A DNA stretch of 64,000 nucleotides from Scylla paramamosain (GCF_035594125.1 NC_087151.1:31508693-31572692); one strand, 5' to 3'; shown: positions 13,606 through 27,646, numbered from the stretch's first letter. Numbers and translations: made by a program. Notes: a model not told the origin generated them from the sequence alone.

Positions 13606-13673
13606 ATGCTTGCTTAGTTATATTGGGGTTACTTCACCTGCTTGGAGAAAGGAAAGACTCCATTTTTACTAAG
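13606..13673 (+). CDS. Exon D (proposed), module 1
   Basis: A 68-base exon with acceptor TTTGCACCAG and donor AAG|GTTAAA. In the open frame it gives ACLVILGLLHLLGERKDSIF then TK. It follows exon C in the expected order (a helical LL.LLGE segment). The entry phase needs one base from exon C. The TGCGA|GTAATG donor of exon C would give two, whereas a weaker donor GAAA|GTCAAT gives one, so the C-D junction is unsettled. The exit is phase 0 and matches exon E. Identical in all three modules. Confidence 0.4.
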
Positions 13674-13820
13674 GTTAAATTTCAGTACCTTTGATTTTAG
13701 AGTGGTGTGTATATATTGAAATTTCTGAATATATTATCACCTTAAGATATACATCTACATATAAATTTTATTTTAATGTCAAAATGTTATTAATGTTTAC
13801 ACTATTATTTCTTCCTTAAG

Positions 13821-14092
13821 GTACCAGAAGAAGAACTAAGAACAGGGCAGTCTAGTGTGTATTTGATGGTGCACCTGTAGCTGAACCAACATGTATTTCT
13901 ATGGCTGTAGTCTCATTGGTAGCAGGGCTTTGTGTTTAATATTGAACACCCAAAAAATTGTGAACATTTCCTCCATTTCACAACATCCCATCTCTAGGTA
14001 TCAAGTATGACAAAGGTAACACTTCAAAAACAAGATCTCTACTTGTAAAACTCAATGAAGTAAAGACAGAATTGAGCTACAAAAATGCATAA
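13821..14092 (+). pseudogene. Exon E (proposed, disrupted), module 1
   Basis: The acceptor is TTTCTTCCTTAAG. The exon opens VPEEELRTGQSSVY in phase 0, shifts frame to DGAPVAEPTCISMAVVSL, then returns to the first frame as FNIEHPKNCEHFLHF and ends KTRSLLVKLNEVKTEL near TAA. The three pieces in order look like the C-terminus of the SAMD3-like family, but two frame breaks separate them. Module 1 also lacks one T (CATCTCTAGG in place of CATCTCTTAGG), making an in-frame TAG. Confidence 0.4.
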
Positions 14093-14127
14093 ATCTACTT
14101 CCAAATATATTCAACTCCACACATAAT

Positions 14128-14675
<548 letters not shown>

Positions 14676-14677
<2 letters not shown>

Positions 14678-15480
14678 AATTGGGAAGTATTCTTCATGTA
14701 CCATATGATGCATATATTTTTTTTTTATATGCATTTTTTACCTTTTTTTTTTTTATTTCTCTATGTTATTGCAAATGATACATGAAGCTTCTTTATTACT
14801 GTTCTGAGCATTTCTGTAGATTTGTTTAGTTAGTATATCCATAGAAATACTCATTTTCTTTTTTTGTGTGGCTTTAAAGGATTAATGGTGACATATGGAT
14901 ATGATCTGGGTTAAAAGCTTGTACAAATAAGGTTAAATGTCTATTTTTGCACTGGTTGTTTCCCTAAGTTTCTTAAAAGTACTGTTATATAATGATTAGC
15001 AGTGGACTAATTAATTATTCTTTACAGGGTCTGTAACTCCTTACATTTAATTTATGTTAACTTTACTTACATATTTTTTCCTTTAGTTTATGAATGGGAG
15101 GAAGGTTTAATATTCATATCTTAAGAGATGCTTACTTTCTTTTCCACATTGCAAGTTTTAGTGATTAATACTCACAAATGTGTATTATTTACTTAATGGC
15201 TTGTCAAAACAGATTGTTTTGTGTTGCTTTTTTTTTTCTCATGCTAGGATGAAGTGTTAGTAATGGAGTTTATTTTTTACATCTGTTTTATATATCATTA
15301 CAGTTTTGAGGGGAGCTTTCTGTTAAATGTTCATGTGAAAAGCATATTATACTATAGATGATAAAAATTATAGTGTTTATTTATTTTTTTTTTTATGCAA
15401 TGAAATGGAGGGAACATTTAATTGTATATGAATATATTGAATTTATTACCTATTCTTTCCCTAACCTTGAGACAGCAGTA
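14676..15480. other. AT-rich stretch with no recognisable feature
   Basis: Short poly-T runs and AT-rich sequence. I see no open frame with protein-like composition, no RNA gene and no terminal repeats. Confidence 0.6.
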
Positions 15481-15509
15481 GCTAGCTGCTAGTATTAAAG
15501 GTACTAATG

Positions 15510-15770
15510 ATTCATCATCTGCCTAAGAAAGACTAACTAATTAGTCATTTAATTGACTAACCTATGATCCACTTTACTAATGAGGTTAGTAGAAGCAGTG
15601 AACAGTACGAAGGCATTAGTCATATATATTTGAGTAAGACCATACTCAGGTTGAGTGCTCAGTTAGTCACAAATTAACTAACATTATGTTAGTCACTGTG
15701 ACTAATGCTGCCACTCGTTCTAGACCCCATGGGTTTTACTAAGAAAAGTTAGTCAGCACGACTAACTTTG
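15510..15770. promoter_or_regulatory. TTAGTCA/TGACTAA motif cluster with two dyads
   Basis: Several TTAGTCA or TGACTAA heptamers lie in about 260 bases. Two are dyads: TTAGTCACTGTGACTAA, and AAAGTTAGTC-AGCAC-GACTAACTTT at 15745-15769 with perfect 10-base arms. A direct repeat AAAGGTACTA flanks the cluster (near 15497 and 15785). It lies upstream of the TATA and initiator candidates. It could be a bZIP-type enhancer or the subterminal repeats of a small transposon; sequence alone does not decide. Confidence 0.45.
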
Positions 15771-16180
15771 GTTTTGTGTGACATAAAGGTACTAGGCCTT
15801 GCTGGCGCGCGAGAGTGTAAGAAAGGCAGGAAAAGTGAGTGGCGAGTGTGTGGGGCGACACTGTACCCTCCCCACGGTTTTGGAGGACAAAGTGAAAGAT
15901 GGAGGCGGAAGGAAGGGCCAGTGAGCTGCGTATGCTTGACCTCTGAGTGGACGTAGGGAAAAAAAAAATGACACGTTTCGGAAATAACTTGTATCATAAG
16001 GAGAGAACGTGCATCCCGTTAAGCAGCCGCGCATTGCAAGGCCACGAGAGTACGTGGTATGATCGAAAGTGACACGTTCGGAAATCAGCGTTTAATTGCG
16101 TGTGTCTTAATAGAAAAAAATAGCTGATTTCCAAATTATACATCAAAGTATGACCTCGTCTAGTTCAGGAGAGTCCTTCG

Positions 16181-16187
16181 TATAAAT
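16181..16187 (+). promoter_or_regulatory. Candidate TATA box (TATAAAT)
   Basis: TATAAAT preceded by CCTTCG, in a stretch richer in CpG than its surroundings. A TCAGT follows the (CT)n tract at about 16260, farther than the usual 25-30 bases. Just upstream a perfect 10-base inverted repeat GGAAATCAGC/GCTGATTTCC spans about 16080-16130. Confidence 0.3.
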
Positions 16188-16227
16188 GCACTGGTGTGTG
16201 TATGTGTGTGTGAGTGTTATTGCTAGT

Positions 16228-16261
<34 letters not shown>

Positions 16262-16643
16262 AGTAGTTGCACAGGTCTTCAAGGGTATTTTTACGGTTTT
16301 AGTGACAGATTAACAACATTTCTACATTAATAACAGGAGAAACACCATTGAAAACCCTGATAATCATCTTTATACCTTTGAAAAACAGTCGTGAGGAGAG
16401 AGAGAGAGAGAGAGAGAGAGAGGGGGAGAGTAGGAGCATTTCAGTTGAGCCTATTCTGCCCTGGTTCGTGTTTGCTGCGGTGACACGGTGCCGCACTGAG
16501 TGAAGATTGCGTTCATAATCACTTATCGGGGGTGGAGTGGGGAAAGGAGAGTCAGGAAGTGAGGATATTTATATTATTTAACATATTATTTGATAGCATG
16601 TCAACTTTTGTGTGTGTGTGTGTGTGTGGGTGGGTGTTGGATC

Positions 16644-16819
16644 AGTGACAGGTGGCGCTGGGGAGTTACCACGGCGAGCGGCTGGCTGGCTGCAGTGTTT
16701 TGGTCAGCACTGGTCAATCTTGCCCTATACGCTCTATTAACCAGTGTTTCCGTCTTCCCGACACCTTCTTCCTGCACCAAGCACCGTCAAGTATCACCAG
16801 AGAGGCACGAGTACGTAAG
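16644..16819 (+). other. Candidate non-coding first exon with TCAGT initiator
   Basis: GGATCAGTGACAGG matches the arthropod initiator TCAGT. The exon is GC-richer than its surroundings, contains no ATG, and ends at a strong donor TACGTAAG|GTGAGTCC. Together this suggests a 5'UTR exon for the module downstream. It is conserved in all three modules. Confidence 0.45.
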
Positions 16820-17930
16820 GTGAGTCCAGCGGGGCCAGTCTCTCCTCAGTCAGCCTTACTGCCTTCACAACACCCTAATCCTCCCTGTAGTGTCTTGTAT
16901 TCGTTTATTTAGGATTCATTATTCGTTATTTAGTTTTTTTAGGGGTTAATTATTTATATTTAGGTTTTGTTTACGTCTGAGTCTGGAAAGAGTTGGAAAT
17001 TTATTCAAATATTTAATGTTCCCCAATATGTAAACAAGCCGTCAGCTGTGTTATTAGCCATTATTTGCCTCCTCTCTCACTTATTGTAAGCCTAACATAT
17101 CACAAGATGGATCCACATGTCTAGCCTTCATATCCGCTGGTCAGATATATCCGCCATTGCCTGGTTTTGGTGTTATATAGGAATAAATAAAGCAACATGG
17201 CCGCCGGCGCCCCCACTGAGGTCGCCCCCGAGGGCCGCCATGATGGACTGGCACCTGTTCCGGCTTGTTGGTTCCAATATTTTTTTTTATTTTTCTGAAT
17301 TAATTTATTTGGCTTGTATAGTAAGATTTTATGGTTTCTAAAAATATTTCGTTGCTTTTGAAGTGTTTTTCTTGCTTCAGTTAAGTAAATGTGCTGAATT
17401 TGGTGTTGTTTTTTATGTAAATAAGGGGCAGTTTGTACGGTGAAATTTACCCAGCCTGGTTTTTGGCTTTTTTATTTGAGGCTTTAATGAAGATTTTATT
17501 GCTTCAAAAAATCGTTTATGATTTTTAAAGTATGTTGCGTTTCTGTTGAGTTAAGTATGTGGAATTTGAATAGGCTTATTATCCCGTTGAAAGTGGTGAT
17601 TTTGTCATTTTTTAGCTTCTTTATTTTTTTATTGTAGCTTGCAACTAAGTGTGCATTATTTTAAAAAATAGTTCAGATTTTTTAAAATGCTTTTTTACCA
17701 GTGTAAAGTGGAATAGGTGGACTTTTCAGTGTTTTTAATGGTGTCAAAATTTCCAACACTTTTTCCATATTTCGCATAATATTACTTTATAACTACTGAG
17801 ACTGGAGGTGTTTTGATATTGTGAATATTAATTAAAGTAATTGTCAAGTCAGAATATATAATGCATTCGAGCCTAGCTTCATTTTTTCTATGGGTCAATT
17901 TCAAAATTAAATACGTTACGTACGTATGGC
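16820..17930 (+). other. Presumed first intron; GC-rich island with YY1-like sites
   Basis: Mostly AT-rich. A GC-rich patch at about 17190-17260 reads AACATGGCCGCC and, inverted, CATCATGGCGGCC. The latter fits the YY1 core AANATGGCGGC. The first ATG (17197) opens a 33-codon frame starting MAAGAPTEVAPEGRHDGLAP, but it has no convincing donor and ends in poly-T, so I do not call it a gene. Confidence 0.35.
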
Positions 17931-17954
17931 AGCGGGGCGCCGGCACCTCGCCTG

Positions 17955-17962
17955 TGACGTCA
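17955..17962 (+). promoter_or_regulatory. CRE palindrome TGACGTCA
   Basis: A full cAMP-response-element palindrome in a GC-rich patch (GGGGCGCCGGC upstream), about 140 bases before a candidate start codon. The same octamer occurs inside exon A as codon sequence, where it is probably incidental. Confidence 0.4.
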
Positions 17963-18097
17963 TCAAGGATTCGGGACTCGGTCTGCTCCAGTGTCTTCTC
18001 AATATTTACCGTAATTTCCAGTGTTTTCCAAGTGTTTCTAGCTGTTTCTAAAGTCAGGCGTGTAGATAGTTGTAGTAGAAGGAAGAAAATAAGAGAA

Positions 18098-18149
18098 ATG
18101 AAAGAGGAGAAGGAAGAAACAAAAAGAAATGGAGGAGGAGGCAAAACAG
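18098..18149 (+). CDS. Candidate first coding exon, module beginning at array 2
   Basis: The ATG follows AGAGAA and reads MKEEKEETKRNGGGGKT, then a strong donor AACAG|GTAAAC in phase 1. The charged Glu/Lys and poly-Gly composition is low in complexity. Phase 1 does not fit exon A entry (phase 2) directly, so at least one unseen exon or another donor would be needed. Conserved in all three modules. Confidence 0.3.
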
Positions 18150-18204
18150 GTAAACAATATTTAGCTTAGTTTCCCTTGCTGCGCTGCAGTTCTCTGTAAT
18201 ATTT

Positions 18205-18955
18205 GGTGTGTTTTGGGTGTTTTACGTGTTTAGGATGTATGTAGGAATATTGTGGGGTGTTTAGAGTGTGTTTTGGTGGTGTTTAGGTGTGTTTTGGGTG
18301 TATATTTGGTGTTATCGTTGTGTTTTGGGTGAATTTTGGGTGTTTTAAATGTTGTTTAGGATGTTTTTAGTTATATTGTAAGTGGTTTGAGTCGTGTGGG
18401 GTGTTTTGAGTATATTGTGGAATGTTTTTGTGTGTTATGGGTGTGTTTGGGGGTATATTGAGGTGTAGTAAGTTTGTTTTAGGTTTATTTTCTGTTTTAA
18501 GTGTTTCGGTGAGTTTGGGTAAGTGTGTCGGGTCTTTTGAGGTGTATTTGATTGTGTGCAAGTAGTTTTGGGTCTTTAAGGGTGTGTTTGTGGCGTGTTT
18601 GTGGTGTTGAGTGGTGCTTTAAGTGTGTTTTGGATGTTTTGATGTGTTTTGGGTGTGTTTGATGAGTTTTGGGGTGTTGTAGTGTATTTTGGGTGTTTTA
18701 AATCTTTTGAGTGTGTTTGGATGAGTTTTAAGTATATTGGGGTGCTTTGAGTGTGTTTTGGATAAATTCAGCGTGGTTGGGGTGGGTTATTTGGATATTT
18801 TTAGATGTTACGGGGTGTTTTGAGTGAATATTCAATATTTGGTTGTGTTTAGGTGAGTGTAGTGGGCATTTTGGGGTGTTGTGATGTGTTTTGGATGTTT
18901 TGAGTGTATTTTGAGTGTGTTTTGGTAAGTTTTGTTGCATGTAGGGATGTTGTGT
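18205..18955. repeat. GT-rich degenerate minisatellite
   Basis: About 750 bases of imperfect GTGTTTTGGGTGT-like repeats with strong purine/pyrimidine strand bias (G and T on +). Followed directly by (TA)n at about 18958-19052. Confidence 0.85.
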
Positions 18956-18956
18956 G

Positions 18957-19052
<96 letters not shown>

Positions 19053-19053
<1 letters not shown>

Positions 19054-19369
19054 GGGAAGGCAATGAGAAGAGGGACAAAAAAAACATGGGATGCACCGTC
19101 TGTGTTCATACCGGGATCTGATGTCAGTTCTTGTGAAGGGCCAGAATGCATATTTCTGAAGTCTGGAAGGAGTTGTCCACCAGCCTGTATGGACACAAGG
19201 CTGTAGCTCCAAAACTAACTGTAGGATTCTCTCTAAAATAGTCTCATTGAGATTCTCGCACAAAATTACCTATTCGTAACTTAATCTAACCTAACCTAAC
19301 CGCTACAAGAGTAAATGAGCCGAAACATTACCAGACTTCGGGAATATGCCTCCAGAGGGATACGGGTTA
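19053..19369. other. Conserved spacer segment with short telomere-like run
   Basis: Contains TCTAACCTAACCTAACC near 19281-19299, three copies of the arthropod telomere motif (CCTAA). A short open frame (SVFIPGSDVSSCEGPECIF) ends at TAG near 19206. I do not recognise it. Confidence 0.5.
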
Positions 19370-20051
19370 AGGTCGCTTCACACACATCAGTGCCGTATTC
19401 GTTCCGTGCTGTTCAGTGCTTCAGTGTCAGTAAAAAAAAATTCATCATTTTGGAATTCAGCAGAAGCATTTACACACGTCCGGCGAAGTACCGTGTTTTG
19501 ACTGAAGTGATTGTTACGTCTCCGTTCCATGAAATGGAATATCGTTGTCACTGGTATTTTAAAAATTTTCACGGATGTCGGACAAGTGTTTGAAATAAAA
19601 TAGAAGAAATTGAAATGGTGATAAATACTCATTTTAATTGATGTAATTAATCACATTGTACATTATACTTACCAGAACACACCACATCACACCACACCAC
19701 ATCATAACACACCACACCATACCACACCACACCACACATCACTGAGCAATGTCATCAAACAGTTTTTGGACATTCTTAAGTACTGGAAAATTTTTGTTTT
19801 ATCATTAATTAATTCCTCGTACAGAGTAGCAAAATCTCCTTCAGTTTCTCTTTTTCTTCCACGTTTCATGTACCCACTTTTCTTTTCTTTATTTTTTGTT
19901 AAGAAAGCATCTTGCTCTTCATCAAGAATCATGACAATCATAGCCAACTCCACGTCTGAAAGGATATGTGTGCATAGACGTCACGAAAGCGACATGGATA
20001 TCACTGACACTATACGATACTAATACAGCACTGATAGGTGTGAAACCACCT
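19370..20051. mobile_element. PIF/Harbinger-like DNA element, module 1
   Basis: Imperfect terminal inverted repeats. The left end AGGTCGCTTCACAC and the complement of the right end AGGTGGTTTCACAC align, and the match continues for about 40 bases (ATCAGTGC.GTATT). The flanks are TTA on the left and TTG on the right, close to the TTA target duplication of Harbinger elements. Inside are a minus-strand transposase fragment and an ACACC-type simple repeat. Because the same copy sits in all three modules, it inserted before the large duplications. Confidence 0.6.
19702..19953 (-). pseudogene. Harbinger-like transposase N-terminal fragment
   Basis: The minus-strand frame reads MKRGRKRETEGDFATLYEEL, then a stretch ending FQYLRMSKNCLMTLLSDV. 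This matches the N-terminal pattern of HARBI1/PIF nucleases (G.F..L..EL..D...F..Y.RM....F..LL). The frame then runs into an ACACC simple repeat (VWCGVVWCGV) and the DDE catalytic domain is absent. A relic inside the element. Confidence 0.55.
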
Positions 20052-20071
20052 TTGAGCGTACTACGAGTATT

Positions 20072-20093
20072 CAGATAGTGTACCCACTATCTG
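20072..20093. repeat. Perfect hairpin beside array 2 start
   Basis: CAGATAGTG-TACC-CACTATCTG: 9-base arms with a 4-base loop, 24 bases before the spacer/array junction. Preserved in all three modules. Confidence 0.8.
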
Positions 20094-20144
20094 CCAATTT
20101 CACTGGGACAAAAGCACAATTAGGTGATTGTTAAGAAGAAGAAC

Positions 20145-20190
<46 letters not shown>

Positions 20191-20387
20191 TAATAAAAGG
20201 AGTTAAGCCATCTATATAGTTAGCTAGATTGATATCATTATTATTGTTATCATCATTATTACATATCAAGGTATTGTGACATTATTATTAATAATAATAT
20301 GTTATTATTATTATTATTATTATTATTATCATTATTATTATTATTATTATTATTATTGTTATTATCATTATCATTATCATATTTCAG

Positions 20388-20872
20388 CTATCCAACATCA
20401 GAACAGTATATGAATATGGCAAATGCTGTTTTGACATCATTTCCTGCCATCCTGAGAAACAGTGATCTCGAGGAGCATGAATTGCAGCTGCAATGGAAAT
20501 TGCGCATCCAGCGCAAGTTTCAGAATTCAAGAAAGAGGCAGGATTCCAAAGTGACTGAGGTGACGTCAAGGAAAAAGAAGATCCCTTGCATAGCGCCAAA
20601 AGAGACTACGTGTCTACTGATGTATGGAGTAAAGGCTTACCTTCCACCAAGGCCCCATTCAGAAGATGATGAGTCATTAGAGAGACATAGACAGTGGCTT
20701 GCTCTACATTGGATGAAGAAAGATCCCGAGTTAGATAAGGTATGTGATATTTGTACGCTTGATTTATCTTTTTTATATTTCAGAGACTTCTTTACTGGTG
20801 TTGTTTAAAAATACCTCCTCTTATGTAAGCAATTTCAATGGTACTGGTGGATAGCCACTGAAAAATGATGCT

Positions 20873-20970
<98 letters not shown>

Positions 20971-21157
20971 GGAGAGAGGGAGGCTGGCGGGACAGTCAAC
21001 TTATGAAAACTAATTTTACTTTAATGATTTTCCTCAGGCTGAACGCCTCATGCAGTTGACACTCTCTGAGAGACACAAAAAAATAATCAAGGGGAACATT
21101 CTTGTAGCAGAAATCCTGAATTTGCACCCATGGATTCAGACTTTTGATGGCATAAGT
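20388..21157 (+). CDS. Copy 11: first exon pair of array 2 (B Y30H)
   Basis: Exon A 20388-20739, exon B 21038-21157. Exon A is consensus. Exon B Tyr30 reads His (TAC to CAC). The (ATT)n tract has a TCATTATT interruption shared with copies 19 and 27, the first copies of arrays 3 and 4. Confidence 0.6.
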
Positions 21158-21360
21158 GTGTACACTTTATGGATTTTGCTACATATTGCTACTAATTGTC
21201 AACTTTATTTGTAGGGCTATAATGTATATAGCTATTTATATTTTATAGTAGGTAATTGATATTTAACTACTGGTACTTCCATTCTCCCTCTCAGGCTCAA
21301 AGGCCTCAGTGACGGGAGATAAGCACTCATAACAATTAGGTGATTGTTAAGAAGAAGAAC

Positions 21361-21409
<49 letters not shown>

Positions 21410-21518
21410 TAATAAAAGGAGTTAAGCCATCTATATAGTTAGCTAGATTGATATCATTATTATTGTTATCATCATTATTACATATCAAGGTATTGTGACA
21501 TTATTATTAATAATAATA

Positions 21519-21577
<59 letters not shown>

Positions 21578-21609
21578 TTGTTATTATTATTATCATTATC
21601 ATATTTCAG

Positions 21610-22381
<772 letters not shown>

Positions 22382-22584
22382 GTGTACACTTTATGGATTT
22401 TGCTACATATTGCTACTAATTGTCAACTTTATTTGTAGGGCTATAATGTATATAGCTATTTATATTTTATAGTAGGTAATTGATATTTAACTACTGGTAC
22501 TTCCATTCTCCCTCTCAGGCTCAAAGGCCTAAGTGACAGGAGATAAGCACTCATAACAATTAGGTGATTGTTAAGAAGAAGAAC

Positions 22585-22633
<49 letters not shown>

Positions 22634-22742
22634 TAATAAAAGGAGTTAAGCCATCTATATAGTTAGCTAGATTGATATCATTATTATTGTTATCATCATT
22701 ATTACATATCAAGGTATTGTGACATTATTATTAATAATAATA

Positions 22743-22785
<43 letters not shown>

Positions 22786-22815
22786 GTTATTATTATTATC
22801 ATTATCATATTTCAG

Positions 22816-23300
22816 CTATCCAACATCAGAACAGTATATGAATATGGCAAATGCTGTTTTGACATCATTTCCTGCCATCCTGAGAAACAGTGATCTCGAG
22901 GAGCATGAATTGCAGCTGCAATGGAAATTGCGCATCCAGCGCAAGTTTCAGAATTCAAGAAAGAGGCAGGATTCCAAAGTGACTGAGGTGACGTCAAGGA
23001 AAAAGAAGATCCCTTGCATAGCGCCAAAAGAGACTACGTGTCTACTGATGTATGGAGTAAAGGCTTACCTTCCACCAAGGCCCCATTCAGAAGATGATGA
23101 GTCATTAGAGAGACATAGACAGTGGCTTGCTCTACATTGGATGAAGAAAGATCCCGAGTTAGATAAGGTATGTGATATTTGTACGCTTGATTTATCTTTT
23201 TTATATTTCAGAGACTTCTTTACTGGTGTTGTTTAAAAATACCTCCTCTTATGTAAGCAATTTCAATGGTACTGGTGGATAGCCACTGAAAAATGATGCT

Positions 23301-23376
<76 letters not shown>

Positions 23377-23563
23377 GGAGAGAGGGAGGCTGGCGGGACA
23401 GTCAACTTATGAAAACTAATTTTACTTTAATGATTTTCCTCAGGCTGAACGCCTCATGCAGTTGACACTCTCTGAGAGACACAAAAAAATAATCAAGGGG
23501 AACATTCTTGTAGCAGAAATCCTGAATTTGTACCCATGGATTCAGACTTTTGATGGCATAAGT
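22816..23563 (+). CDS. Copy 13: exon A + exon B
   Basis: Exon A 22816-23167, exon B 23444-23563. Consensus protein. Silent AAT in B, shared with copy 4. Confidence 0.6.
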
Positions 23564-23766
23564 GTGTACACTTTATGGATTTTGCTACATATTGCTACTA
23601 ATTGTCAACTTTATTTGTAGGGCTATAATGTATATAGCTATTTATATTTTATAGTAGGTAATTGATATTTAACTACTGGTACTTCCATTCTCCCTCTCAG
23701 GCTCAAAGGCCTCAGTGACAGGAGATAAGCACTCATAACAATTAGGTGATTGTTAAGAAGAAGAAC

Positions 23767-23806
<40 letters not shown>

Positions 23807-23915
23807 TAATAAAAGGAGTTAAGCCATCTATATAGTTAGCTAGATTGATATCATTATTATTGTTATCATCATTATTACATATCAAGGTATTGTGACATTA
23901 TTATTAATAATAATA

Positions 23916-23973
<58 letters not shown>

Positions 23974-24003
23974 GTTATTATTATTATCATTATCATATTT
24001 CAG

Positions 24004-24488
24004 CTATCCAACATCAGAACAGTATATGAATATGGCAAATGCTGTTTTGACATCATTTCCTGCCATCCTGAGAAACAGTGATCTCGAGGAGCATGAATTG
24101 CAGCTGCAATGGAAATTGCGCATCCAGCGCAAGTTTCAGAATTCAAGAAAGAGGCAGGATTCCAAAGTGACTGAGGTGACGTCAAGGAAAAAGAAGATCC
24201 CTTGCATAGCGCCAAAAGAGACTACGTGTCTACTGATGTATGGAGTAAAGGCTTACCTTCCACCAAGGCCCCATTCAGAAGATGATGAGTCATTAGAGAG
24301 ACATAGACAGTGGCTTGCTCTACATTGGATGAAGAAAGATCCCGAGTTAGATAAGGTATGTGATATTTGTACGCTTGATTTATCTTTTTTATATTTCAGA
24401 GACTTCTTTACTGGTGTTGTTTAAAAATACCTCCTCTTATGTAAGCAATTTCAATGGTACTGGTGGATAGCCACTGAAAAATGATGCT

Positions 24489-24564
<76 letters not shown>

Positions 24565-24751
24565 GGAGAGAGGGAGGCTGGCGGGACAGTCAACTTATGA
24601 AAACTAATTTTACTTTAATGATTTTCCTCAGGCTGAACGCCTCATGCAGTTGACACTCTCTGAGAGACACAAAAAAATAATCAAGGGGAACATTCTTGTA
24701 GCAGAAATCCTGAACTTGTACCCATGGATTCAGACTTTTGATGGCATAAGT
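24004..24751 (+). CDS. Copy 14: exon A + exon B
   Basis: Exon A 24004-24355, exon B 24632-24751. Consensus protein. The splice-like site after B reads CTCAAAGACC in place of CTCAAAGGCC. Confidence 0.6.
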
Positions 24752-24954
24752 GTGTACACTTTATGGATTTTGCTATATATTGCTACTAATTGTCAACTTT
24801 ATTTGTAGGGCTATAATGTATATAGCTATTTATATTTTATAGTAGCTAATTGATATTTAACTACTGGTACTTCCATTCTCCCTCTCAGGCTCAAAGACCT
24901 CAGTGACGGGAGATAAGCACTCATAACAATTAGGTGATTGTTAAGAAGAAGAAC

Positions 24955-24994
<40 letters not shown>

Positions 24995-25103
24995 TAATAA
25001 AAGGAGTTAAGCCATCTATATAGTTAGCTAGATTGATATCATTATTATTGTTATCATCATTATTACATATCAAGGTATTGTGACATTATTATTAATAATA
25101 ATA

Positions 25104-25170
<67 letters not shown>

Positions 25171-25200
25171 GTTATTATTATTATCATTATCATATTTCAG

Positions 25201-25685
25201 CTATCCAACATCAGAACAGTATATGAATATGGCAAATGCTGTTTTGACATCATTTCCTGCCATCCTGAGAAACAGTGATCTCAAGGAGCATGAATTACAG
25301 CTGCAATGGAAATTGTGCATCCAGCGCAAGTTTCAGAATTCAAGAAAGAGGCAGGATTCCAAAGTGACTGAGGTGACGTCAAGGAAAAAGAAGATCCCTT
25401 GCATAGCGCCAAAAGAGACTACGTGTCTACTGATGTATGGAGTAAAGGCTTACCTTCCACCAAGGCCCCATTCAGAAGATGATGAGTCATTAGAGAGACA
25501 TAGACAGTGGCTTGCTCTACATTGGATGAAGAAAGATCCCGAGTTAGATAAGGTATGTGATATTTGTACGCTTGATTTATCTTTTTTATATTTCAGAGAC
25601 TTCTTTACTGGTGTTGTTTAAAAATATCTCCTCTTATGTAAGCAATTTCAATGGTACTGGTGGATAGCCACTGAAAAATGATGCT

Positions 25686-25763
<78 letters not shown>

Positions 25764-25950
25764 GGAGAGAGGGAGGCTGGCGGGACAGTCAACTTATGAA
25801 AACTAATTTTACTTTAATGATTTTCCTCAGGCTGAACGCCTCATGCAGTTGACGCTCTCTGAGAGACACAAAAAAATAATCAAGGGGAACATTCTTGTAG
25901 CAGAAATCCTGAACTTGTACCCATGGATTCAGACTTTTGATGGCATAAGT
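25201..25950 (+). CDS. Copy 15: exon A + exon B (E28K, R39C)
   Basis: Exon A 25201-25552, exon B 25831-25950. Two amino-acid changes plus a silent TTG to TTA. R39C and the ACG marker in B are shared with copy 6, suggesting they are module counterparts. Confidence 0.6.
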
Positions 25951-26155
25951 GTGTACACTTTATGGATTTTGCTATATATTGCTACTAATTGTCAACTTTA
26001 TTTGTAGGGCTATAATGTATATAGCTATTTATATTTTATAGTAGGTAATTGATATTTAACTACTGGTACTTCCATTCTCCCTCTCAGGCTCAAAGGCCTC
26101 AGTGACGGGAGATAAGCACTCATAACAATTAGGTGATTGTTAAGAAGAAGAACAA

Positions 26156-26199
<44 letters not shown>

Positions 26200-26308
26200 T
26201 AATAAAAGGAGTTAAGCCATCTATATAGTTAGCTAGATTGATATCATTATTATTGTTATCATCATTATTACATATCAAGGTATTGTGACATTATTATTAA
26301 TAATAATA

Positions 26309-26375
<67 letters not shown>

Positions 26376-26405
26376 GTTATTATTATTATCATTATCATAT
26401 TTCAG

Positions 26406-27209
<804 letters not shown>

Positions 27210-27412
27210 GTGTACACTTTATGGATTTTGCTATATATTGCTACTAATTGTCAACTTTATTTGTAGGGCTATAATGTATATAGCTATTTATATTTTATAG
27301 TAGGTAATTGATATTTAACTACTGGTACTTCCATTCTCCCTCTCAGGCTCAAAGGCCTCAGTGATGGGAGATAAGCACTCATAACAATTAGGTGATTGTT
27401 AAGAAGAAGAAC

Positions 27413-27446
<34 letters not shown>

Positions 27447-27555
27447 TAATAAAAGGAGTTAAGCCATCTATATAGTTAGCTAGATTGATATCATTATTAT
27501 TGTTATCATCATTATTACATATCAAGGTATTGTGACATTATTATTAATAATAATA

Positions 27556-27616
<61 letters not shown>

Positions 27617-27646
27617 GTTATTATTATTATCATTATCATATTTCAG

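Noticed and set aside
15768..16034. Short overlapping frames on both strands near 15.8-16.0 kb
   Set aside because: GC-richer promoter-like DNA with no splice borders or recognisable protein pattern.
17197..17298. 33-codon frame MAAGAPTEVAPEG... in the GC patch as a coding exon
   Set aside because: No good donor before it runs into poly-T and a stop; the ATG lies within a YY1-like motif pair, so a regulatory reading is at least as likely.
17782..18144. Minus-strand 120-residue frame opposite the CRE exon
   Set aside because: Antisense to the plus-strand exon, with low-complexity composition and no recognisable motif.
19281..19299. Telomere
   Set aside because: Only three CCTAA copies inside a duplicated spacer; at most a tiny interstitial relic.
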